Shown here: positions 19,094 to 31,000 of the stretch, in pieces | Layout of the letters: every line of letters begins with the position of its first letter | How positions within the stretch are numbered: the stretch's first letter is position 1 | Source: JANQHS01 sp965267505 | GTDB lineage: Bacteria > Bacteroidota > Bacteroidia > Cytophagales > CCMP332 | Assembly (NCBI GenBank): GCA_965267505.1 | Contig: OZ254081.1 | Location: 1,612,001-1,676,000 of the forward strand | Reading direction: 5' to 3' | Length of the DNA stretch: 64,000 nt | Notes under the pieces: model-generated | Databases searched by the model: none | Told to the model about the DNA's origin: nothing | Seen by the model: only the letters and a program-made list of their open reading frames with translations | Program-made: the position numbers and the translations under genes

Positions 19094-22000
19094 ATGACCC
19101 GGAACTTTTTACGAGTTTTCGTCCTGAGTTTACTGTGTTCGTTTTTCCCTATTTCTGATACTATGGCCCAATGTGGTCTGTTGACGGGGAATACGAATGA
19201 GACCTTTCTTACCACATCGAATTGTGCACCTACCACTGTAAATTGGACAATTGAATACCAGTTCTTTACGGGGCAGGACCCTACAAGAGTATATGTGAGG
19301 TTTTTCTGGGCCGACCCTGGAAACAACTTTACGACCGTTCTTGCTTCTAAAAGGAGTCCAACAGATAGTACCTGGATGACTGCCTCTGCCAGCTTTACTT
19401 ATCCGGCTGGCACTGATTGTTCCTACAGGCCGCAGGTCTTTGTGATTTATGATGCTGATGGAAATGGTTCATTGCCCCCATCTGAATTCTGTCTTTCCTC
19501 TATCATCTTCAAGGATGTTAATGCATGGTCTGATGATAACTCAAATTCCGGAGTTTTAGCCATTAATCCTGTTCTTCAACAGGTTTGTGTAGATGATTCT
19601 ACTGTAAATTTTCAATTCCAGGATAATACTACTAACAACTGTAATGTCGCAACCGAGCCAGACAGGCCAAATGAATTTAACCGTTGGGTTCAATTTATAT
19701 ATGGTACTGGTGCCGGACCACATATTCCAAATGTCAGCATTGATACTGGGGGAGGAACTGTGCAGATCACGGATGCTGCTGGTACGGTTGTTAATCAATT
19801 CAGAGGCCCCATCATTGAATACACCATTCCTGTTCTTCAGGGGGATCTTAATCAGCTTTCTTATCCCATAAGCCACCCAACCGGGGCAGATATCGGTGAT
19901 GTTTTTGAAGTAACTCTCCGAAATTGGAATGTTTGTAATCCTTATGACTCCCTTCCTTTTGACCCATTCCCTCCGGGGGATCCGGTAGATGGAGACCAAC
20001 CAGCAATTACAACCACGGCACAGCTAGAGATAATTGGGCCTACTCCAGCTGCTGCAGGACCAGATCAAGATATTTGTGCGTTCAATACGACGTTTTCAGG
20101 GAACACGCCAGCAACAGGTACGGGTACTTGGACTCAGTTAACAGGAACCCAAACGGCTACTATTACCAATGTAAATGATCCCAATTCTGCAGTTTCAATT
20201 GGAAGTTTTGGGGGTGGTACCGAATTTCAAACATATACCTTTGAGTGGTCTACTGCCTTAGGTGGTTGTGCTACTTCTGTTGACACAGTACAGATCACCT
20301 TCTATAGAGATCCTACAAACCCTAATGCAGGCCCAGACCAGGACATTTGTGGCTTAACCACAACCATGTCAGCCAATAACATTAATAGAGGTACAGGTCA
20401 ATGGGTTCAAACCGGAGGTCCTGCAGCTAATCCTGGATTTTCAAGTGTCTTTGATAGAAATGCGACCCTTGATGTTTCGACTTCCGGATATGGGGTATAT
20501 ACCTTTGATTGGACGGCTTCCAATCCTCCTTGTGCTACTGAGACGAACGAGATAGTCGTTACGTTTGAGCAAGATCCGACTAATCCCGATGCAGGACCTG
20601 ATGATACCACAGTATGTAACTCTCTTAACTATACCATGCAGGGAAATGCAATCACCGTCGGAACGGGAACTTGGTCTAAGGTCTCAGGCCCGGGGGGCGC
20701 AATAACCTTTCCCGATGCCAATGATGAGAATACGACCATTACACTTCCTACCTATGGAACTTTTGTGCTTAGGTGGACGGCAAGCAATGGAACAATCTGT
20801 CCTGATGAGACTGATGATGTAACCATTACTGCCTTTCAGACTCCAACTGTCGCCAACGCCGGAAATGATAGTACCCATTGTGGGTTGAATATTAATCTTT
20901 ATGGAAATACTCCTACCGTGGGCCAGGGCCTATGGCAATGGACAGGTGGACCTGCGGGGACCGTTTTTGCAGATGATACGGATCCAAACACCCTAGCGAC
21001 TGTTCCTACGGCAACCGTCTACCAGTATACATGGAACATTTCCAATGGTAATTGTCCAACCAGTTCAGACCCAATTTTAATTACCTATGGGCCTCCTGCA
21101 GATAATGCAAATGCGGGTGTTGATGATTCGGTTTGTTCTTCTGAGCAAATTACCTTGAATGCCAATGACCCGACTCCTGCTCCCTCACTTGGAACCGGAA
21201 CATGGACCATTATTGATGGGCCTGCAGGTTATGTCCTTGGAGGAAATACCTTCATTTCAAATATAAATGATGAGAATGCCGTCTTGAGTTGGGATACTAC
21301 CTCTGCAATAGGCAATGGTCCTTTCTCTTATACTTTGGTATGGACTGTAACCAAGACGTCCTGTCCAACAACAACGGATACAGTTAAAGTTTGGAATTTC
21401 CCAAATCCAACCACTGCAACAGTTACGGGTGCTAACCCAAGGATCACTTGTGCATTAACAGAAACATTAACTGCTAATCCATTACTCGAAGGCCATGGAA
21501 CCTGGACTCAGGTTGCCGGACCAGGGGTTTCCACTTTTGTGGATGATACCATGAATACAACCAATGTGACAGTGTCTCAATCTGGTTACTATAGGTACAT
21601 GTGGGAGGTAGTTTCCGGGCCATGCTCACCACCAAGTAGGGATACGCTCGATGTGGACTTCACTAGTCCTACCCCTTCAGTTGCAGGAAATGATACAGCG
21701 GTTTGTAGAAATTTTGATACCCTAAATGCCAATACTCCAACTGTCGGCACCGGTACCTGGTCAGCTGTTCCTGCTGTGGGAGTCACTTTTGACAATGTAA
21801 ACGATCCGAATGCCGAAGTAACGGTTGTCACATTTGGCACTTACCGATTATACTGGACTATTTCTGCAGGCGGTTGTACTAGTTCAATAGACTCATTGGA
21901 TATCAGATTTGATGAGGTCCCGACTGCTCCTGCTGCTGGCATAGATACTTCAGTTTGTCAAAACAACATTACCATGTATGCCAACGCTCCAGCTGTTGGC

Positions 22001-25000
22001 ACAGGAAGGTGGAGGCAGATTTCAGGAACTGGGTCCTTAACAATAGCGAACGTTAATTTGCCAAATACCTTGGTTACTGCTCCAGCCTTTAGTATTAGCT
22101 CAACTTTCGAATTAGAGTGGGCAACTTTCGAAGGGGTTTGTGACACGCTAAGAGATACGATTCAGGTAACTTTCTTTGAAAGCCCTACCAACCCTGCTGC
22201 AGGTACCGACTTTGAGGTTTGTAGTAATGCGACCAATTTGGCTGGAAATGCCATAACAGTAGGAACAGGTACTTGGACACAAGTTTCAGGACCCTCAGTT
22301 CTAACAATTTCTTCTCCAAACTCTGAGACCTCTGCGATCAATATAGGTGCGTTTGTAAATGATTCGGATACCTTCCTTGTTGAGTGGGCGTCTGCAAATG
22401 GAAATTGTGCTATAGAAAGAGATACCGTACAAGTAATTTTCCACGATGACCCCACAACCTCCATGGCTGGTGGGGATATCGATATTTGTGCTGATACGGC
22501 AATTATGGCTGCAAATGTTGCAACCGTTGGCGCAGGGATATGGACGCAGATTTCGGGCTCTGGTGTTCTTACAATTGACGACCCTACTAACCCTACAACC
22601 ACGGTAAGAAATCCGGTTTTTGGAGCTAATGATTCCAGCATTTACCTTCTGGAATGGGAGATCTCCAATGGAAATTGTACCGATTCAAAAGACACCGTTC
22701 AGGTTGTTTTCTTCCTGGATCCCGATATCGCAGATGCAGGAGGAAATGATGCAATCTGTGCCTTGACCTACACTTTGGGAGGAAATACGCCCCCCTATAT
22801 AGGACAAGGCTTATGGACCGCAGCCGGCACCAATCCGGGAGCTTCTGCCTTTGTGGATGATACGGATGAAGGTACGGATGTCACCGTGGGTGCTTATGGT
22901 CTTTATAAGTTCTATTGGACCTTGAGCAACGGACCTTGTAATCCGACCATTGATTCTGTCCTGATTCGTTTTGATGAATTCCCTTCAAGTTCTAATGCAG
23001 GAGTAGATGATACTGTTTGTGATATCACTTATACCTTAAATGGCAATGTTCCTACAGTAGGGAATGGAGAATGGTCTCTGGTTTCCGGACCAGGCACTGC
23101 GACATTCGTTGATTCTTCAGTGGCGAATACAGTCGTTACTGTTTCTACCATAGGTACTTATGAGTTCGAATGGAGGATTTCCAATGGAGTTTGTGCTGAT
23201 TCAACGGACAATGTGATCATCATATTTGCTTCTTCCAATGCTAATACTGGAATCCTAGGGGATACGGTTCAATGTATTGGAGCAAGTAATGAAGTTTACA
23301 ATATTCCTTTTGTAGCAGGAACCACCTATGATTGGATCATTCCACCGCAGGTTGACTCTTTATTTGGAGGCGGACCCCTGGATAATTTCTTCGTTCTGGA
23401 ATTCAACACTGCCGGAACATTTACGATAGGAGTAATTCCAACGAACAATTTTGGTTGTTCCTCCGATACTCAAACAACTGATGTAACCATATACGATTTC
23501 CCCACCATAGATGCGGGGCCTGACTTTGGAATTTGTTCAGGTGACACGGTAACGCTCGGTGGAGCACCAACAGCGTCGGGTGGTTCTGGCTCGCTGGGAT
23601 ATAATTGGTTTCCAACAAGCGGACTTGATGATGCAACAGCTGCAAATCCAAGGGCATTCCCAACCTTTACAAGGTCTTATTTCCTTACCGTATTTGACTC
23701 TATTTCCGGATGTCTGACTGCAGAAGATACGGCAGTTGTAACGGTTAATTCTTCTCCTTCAAGTCAACTTCTTGTATTAGATCCATCGATTTGTGAGGGG
23801 GATAGCGCAAGGCTTTTGATCACGATTCCAACAGGTATCGGGCCTTTCTCTGTGAGCTTGACAACAGGTCCGGACACCCTTGTTTTCCCAAGTGTTTCAG
23901 CAAATGATACTTTATTGGTTGGTCCTGACTCAACAGTTACGTATTCTGTAATCGCTCTTTATGATTCGGCAACAAATTGTTCAGGAACTACCTTCCTAGG
24001 AACTGCGACCGTAAATGTTAGAGCCCTTCCTACAGCTACTCTATCAGCAATTGATACTGTGATTTGCGAAGGCGAGATTGTTAACCTGAATATTTCTGTT
24101 TCTGGCCCGACCCCTCAGATCTACACCATTGAGTATGCAAAAAATGGTAGCGATACTACAACAATAAATATTGTGGGAAGCTCAGGGGTAATTAATGAAG
24201 CACCTGATTCTACTACACTTTATACCTTGATCAGTGTAACAGACAATTTCAGAAGTTGTCGTGTTGATGCACCTTCAACAAGCTTCAACGATAGTATTCT
24301 GATTCAGGTTGATTCCTTGCCTAGAGCCACTCTTACAGGGGGTGATACGATTTGTGCAGGTGATTCTGCTGCTTTGGTTGCAAATATAACCGAGGGTGAC
24401 GGGCCCTTCACTGTGATCATTACCAATCTCGGAACAATAACCAATTATAACAGCGGAGATACTATTTGGGTCCTACCTTCTAGTACTACGATTTATTCCC
24501 TAGCTTCTGTTACAGATACAAATTCCTGTGAGGCAACAGGGGGTGGACTTCTTACAGGTACTCCAACAGTAGTTGTCAACCCATTACCGGTTGCTCAACT
24601 CCTTGGAAATGCAACGATTTGCTTTGGTGACACCACCGACTTGTCGGTGCTGGTTACAGTAGGGACAGGTCCATATACTGTCGTTATTGATAATGGCGAT
24701 ACAGTAATGAATTATAACAACCTGGATCCTATTCCGGTTGCTCCCGCTGTTACCACAACTTATAATCTCCTTGAAGTAACAGACACCTTTGGATGTTCAA
24801 CCTTCGCTCCTTCAGCGTCACTGACTGGAAGCCCCCAGGTGACTGTAAACCCACTACCTACAGCACAGGTTCAATCCAACGATACTATATGTTTTGGGGA
24901 AACCTCTGTTCTGACATTTAGTATGACTGGCGCAACTCCGTTTACAGTTACGTTTAGGAACAATACTACTGGACAGGATAGCACGATAAATACAGTGGGT

Positions 25001-28000
25001 GTTGCGACGTCGATCAACTTGACCTTAGGCCCTGATACCACAACCGTTTACTCATTGGTAAGCGTTGCAGATGGAAATGGATGTATTGATTCAATCAACA
25101 ACCCGGTCAGCCCTGGATTTGGAGATACGGTTGAGATATTCGTCAGACCTAAACCAGCCGCAAACCTGAGAGCAGACACAACTATTTGTGCAGGCGAAAC
25201 GGGACATCTTTTTGTTGATGTTACCAGCGGTGTGGCTCCATATACAATCAACATGAATGGAATTGGTGTAATAAATAATTACCAATCGGGAGACACAATT
25301 TTTGTTAGTCCTACAGACACCACAACGTTCTTTATTATTCAACTTACCGATTCAAATGGTTGTGTGGTGTCTGCAGGAGATACTTTATTGCCAGATACGG
25401 TTGTATTCAATGTTAATCCTCTTCCTTTTGGAGATTTAAGCGGTGATGCTACTATCTGTTTAGGAGATTCCACTCCACTAGAGGTTGCAATAGGACCTTT
25501 TGCTGGGCCTTATATAGTTGAACTGACCAACGGTGAATTCGACAGCAGTTATTATGCAGGAGATTCTATATGGGTAAGTCCAATCACAACTACCACATAT
25601 GGAATTGTAAAACTTACTGATTCAACCACAGGATGTTCGATATCTGCCCCTGATGCTACTTTGACGGGTACAGCGACTGTTACGGTGAATCCATTGCCAA
25701 CGGCACAGATAGCTGATAACGATACGATCTGTTTTGGAGAGACCGCGATCCTGACTTTCAGTATGACTGGTCAGGCACCGTTCACGGTGACCTACAGGGA
25801 TAACCTGACCATGCAGGACAGCACGTTCATGACCATAGGTCTGGCTACTTCAAGAAATATCACGGTTGCACCGCTTGACACGACGATCTACAGTTTAGTA
25901 TCTGTGATCGATGCGAATGGTTGTGTTGATTCGATCAACAATCCAAACAATCCGAGCTTCGGAGATTCGGTGACCATTATGGTAAGACCAGAGCCTGTTG
26001 CCAACTTCACGGTACTGGCATCTGTTGACACGATATGTGCGGGTGATGTAAGTTATCTGACTGCGAACCTAACGGTGGGAACCGAACCTTATACCATCTC
26101 TGTAAGCAATGGAGTTGGAGTGATCAACAACTTCAACAGTGGTGATACCATCATAGTAAATCCATTGGTGACGACTCAGTACTGGATCGAGCAATTGACC
26201 GATGCAGATGGATGTGTGGTTATGGCTGGAAGCGCAGGCTTGCCTGATACGGTTACTGTTCAGGTTGATCCATTGCCAACTGCTAACTTGAGTGGTGATG
26301 CGACGATCTGCTTTGGTGACAGCACTCCATTGGTACTTGCGATGGGCCCTGGCACTGGACCGTTCATTGTTGAGTTAGACAATGGGGCCTTTGACAGTTC
26401 CTATTATGACATGGATTCGATCTGGGTGAGTCCAACGGCTACGACGACCTATAACATTGTAAGGATCACTGATTCGGTTACCGGTTGTGTGATCACTGCT
26501 CCTGATGCTACTTTGACGGGTACAGCGACTGTTACGGTGAATCCATTGCCAACGGCACAGATAGCTGATAACGATACGATCTGTTTTGGAGAGACCGCGA
26601 TCCTGACTTTCAGTATGACTGGTCAGGCACCGTTCACGGTGACCTACAGGGATAACCTGACCATGCAGGACAGCACGTTCATGACCATAGGTCTGGCTAC
26701 TTCAAGAAATATCACGGTTGCACCGCTTGACACGACGATCTACAGTTTAGTATCTGTGATCGATGCGAATGGTTGTGTTGATTCGATCAACAATCCAAAC
26801 AATCCGAGCTTCGGAGATTCGGTGACCATTATGGTAAGACCAGAGCCTGTTGCCAACTTCACGGTACTGGCATCTGTTGACACGATATGTGCGGGTGATG
26901 TAAGTTATCTGACTGCGAACCTAACGGTGGGAACCGAACCTTATACCATCTCTGTAAGCAATGGAGTTGGAGTGATCAACAACTTCAACAGTGGTGATAC
27001 CATCATAGTAAATCCATTGGTGACGACTCAGTACTGGATCGAGCAATTGACCGATGCAGATGGATGTGTGGTTATGGCTGGAAGCGCAGGCTTGCCTGAT
27101 ACGGTTACTGTTCAGGTTGATCCATTGCCAACTGCTAACTTGAGTGGTGATGCGACGATCTGCTTTGGTGACAGCACTCCATTGGTACTTGCGATGGGCC
27201 CTGGCACTGGACCGTTCATTGTTGAGTTAGACAATGGGGCCTTTGACAGTTCCTATTATGACATGGATTCGATCTGGGTGAGTCCAACGGCTACGACGAC
27301 CTATAACATTGTAAGGATCACTGATTCGGTTACCGGTTGTGTGATCACTGCTCCTGATGCTACTTTGACGGGTACAGCGACTGTTACGGTGAATCCATTG
27401 CCAACGGCACAGATAGCTGATAACGATACGATCTGTTTTGGAGAGACCGCGATCCTGACTTTCAGTATGACTGGTCAGGCACCGTTCACGGTGACCTACA
27501 GGGATAACCTGACCATGCAGGACAGCACGTTCATGACCATAGGTCTGGCTACTTCAAGAAATATCACGGTTGCACCGCTTGACACGACGATCTACAGTTT
27601 AGTATCTGTGATCGATGCGAATGGTTGTGTTGATTCGATCAACAATCCAAACAATCCGAGCTTCGGAGATTCGGTGACCATTATGGTAAGACCAGAGCCT
27701 GTTGCCAACTTCACGGTACTGGCATCTGTTGACACGATATGTGCGGGTGATGTAAGTTATCTGACTGCGAACCTAACGGTGGGAACCGAACCTTATACCA
27801 TCTCTGTAAGCAATGGAGTTGGAGTGATCAACAACTTCAACAGTGGTGATACCATCATAGTAAATCCATTGGTGACGACTCAGTACTGGATCGAGCAATT
27901 GACCGATGCAGATGGATGTGTGGTTATGGCTGGAAGCGCAGGCTTGCCTGATACGGTTACTGTTCAGGTTGATCCATTGCCAACTGCTAACTTGAGTGGT

Positions 28001-31000
28001 GATGCGACGATCTGCTTTGGTGACAGCACTCCATTGGTACTTGCGATGGGCCCTGGCACTGGACCGTTCATTGTTGAGTTAGACAATGGGGCCTTTGACA
28101 GTTCCTATTATGACATGGATTCGATCTGGGTGAGTCCAACGGCTACGACGACCTATAACATTGTAAGGATCACTGATTCGGTTACCGGTTGTGTGATCAC
28201 TGCTCCTGATGCTACTTTGACGGGTACAGCGACTGTTACGGTGAATCCATTGCCAACGGCACAGATAAGCCAGGATGATACCATCTGTTTTGATGATAAT
28301 GTTGTACTGACATTGAGTATGACAGGCCAATCACCATTCACTGTTACTTTCAGAGATAACACAAGAATGGTAGATTCCACCATTGTAACTATTGGAACCA
28401 ACACCTCTCATCTGGTTACTGTAAGCCCTGATTCAACTACCCTTTATAGTCTGGTTTCAGTTATTGATGGAAATGGTTGTGTTGATTCGATTAACAACCC
28501 AATAAGCCCCGGATTTGGTGATACAATTGAGATCGTAGTTGATAGTCTGCCTATTGCAGATCTTGTTATCGATCCATTGACGGATACAATCTGTAATCTG
28601 GATACCGCATTCCTGATTGTAAATGTTACAACAGGACCCGGACCTTATACAGTTCAGATTTCAAACGGGGTTGGTACAATAAACAACTATGTAAGTGGTA
28701 CACCAATTCCGGTTACTCCTTCTGCCGATGCAGATTATAAGATCCTATTGCTCCAGGATGCAAACGGTTGCTCCGTTACTGATGGACATCCGAACATCGA
28801 TACCACCGTAACCGTAACAGTTAATCCATTGCCAGTAGTTGAGCTTAAACTCGATAGGAATGAGATATGCCTTGGAGATTCAGCACAATTATTCTGGTCG
28901 GTGGCTGTAGGTGCAGATCCAATCAGAGTGGTGATTGATGATGATCCGACGGACACTATTAGTGCAGGTATTAATGATTCGATCTGGGTTAGCCCGATTG
29001 ATACTACTACTTATAGCATTCTTTATTTCGAGGATGGAAATGGTTGTGCCGTTTCGGCTCCTAATCCTAATATTTCAGGAACTCCAACGCTTATTGTCAA
29101 TCCTTTGGCAACTGCATCTATGTTCCAGGATGACACAATTTGCTACGGTGAAACAGCCGAACTTATTTTCAGGATCCAGGGAGCCAATGCGCCATATACA
29201 GTTACCTATCTGGATACAGGCGGAGCACCGATAACGCAATTCAGCGTTGTTGATAGCACCATTACTCCATGGTTGCTTGAGCCAGGTCTAAATACATTCA
29301 CATTAACGAATGTTGTTGACGACAAAGGTTGTATTGCCAATCTAAGTGCTGACACCATTGTGGACATTCTTGTTCATGAACTGCCAACAGTTGTGATTTC
29401 TGGTGACACCACGGTTTGTGAGGATGAACCAGTAACTCTAAACTTTGATTTGACTGGAGTTGGGCCATTCAATGTTGTTTATACCAATGGAATTACCACT
29501 GATACGGCGATAGGACTTACAGGACCAAGTGATACAGTTGTAGTTAATCTGTCACCTTCGCCAATTCCATATGTATACACTCTGGTAGAAGCCTTTGACT
29601 CGAATGTACCTGATGCATGTGCGGCTACGGATCTGACCGGTTCTGCATCTGTGATCATGTATGAAAGAGCAAGGATCAGCTGGGCTAATGGACAAGACAC
29701 CACTATATGTGATCGCGATTCTTATGTCCTGACCTTCAATGTAGATGGGGGTAGACCCACTTATTCAGTGGATATTTCATGGTCAGATGGAATCACAGTT
29801 GATACAACGTTGACCGGAATAGGAGATAATTCCATCTTGATAGTTTCTCCAAGCGATACCACTACTTATACCATTATTTCGGCAATTGAGGAATTCACGA
29901 CTGAGCTTTGTGAGGCTGTAGTTGTGGACGATTCGGTCGTAACAATTAATGTAAATGAGCTTCCAACGGCGGATGTTGTGGTTAATGGACCAACAGATGT
30001 TTGTTTCGGTGATAGCATCCAGTTGGATTTCACATTTACCGGAACCGGACCTTGGGATCTAACCTACTTAACAACCTATGCCGGAACACTTGATACCCTT
30101 GGTGTTACTTCAAACCCGTTGGTATTGAAGGTTGCTCCTCCATTCCCAGGAAGTTATGATGTATCGATCCTTTCAATAGTAGATGGGCAGACCCCACAAT
30201 GTCAGGTATTTGCTCCTGATGCAAACATTACAGGTTTAGCTTCATTCACCTCTCATGGACTGCCGACGGCAAGTCTGAATCCACTTGGATTGACCACGGT
30301 TTGTAGAGGAGACTCAACTGACCTATTGGTTGTTGCTGCAGGAGGAACGCCTCCTTACCGGATCTTTATTTCTGATGGTGCTGGATACAATGTTGATACC
30401 ACATTCAACAGCAATACGATCATTATTCCGGTTGCACCAACTGCAACCACTACTTTCCGAATCGATAGTATGATGGATAGTAATGCCCTGACACCTGCGG
30501 GTTGTATGGCCGATACTTCAAATCTTACAGGACAAGTGCTGGTTACTGTTAATACTAGACCTACTATTGGAATAAGTGGAGTAGATACGATTTGCTCTTT
30601 TGAGAATAGCTCCTTCCAGATCGATGTAACTGGAACAGGGCCTTGGTTCATTCAGTATAGCGACGGAACCAACACTTTCCCAACAGTTGCAAATTCTTCA
30701 CCGCATACTGTTACTGTAATTAATCCGGGTGTAGGAACCAATGTTTATAAAATCGTCAGCGTGCAGGATAATGGAATTGTTCCGTCTTGTCCGCAAGATT
30801 CCTTACCAACAGATTCTGCTGTGATCCACGTAAATGATCTTCCAACGGCTCAGCTTTCTGGAGATACTACCATTTGTAACGGAGATCTCTTACCACTGGC
30901 ACTGGACTTTGGGGTTACCAATGGACCATTCACTGTCAGAATAGTTGATGGAAATGGAGTGCCATATACATTCACAGGACTTCAATCTCCAACGGATACC

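Noticed and set aside
25649..28267. Long identical repeats considered as CRISPR or insertion-sequence copies
   Set aside because: The unit is a whole number of codons, lies in frame in one protein, has no spacers and no transposase or terminal inverted repeats.
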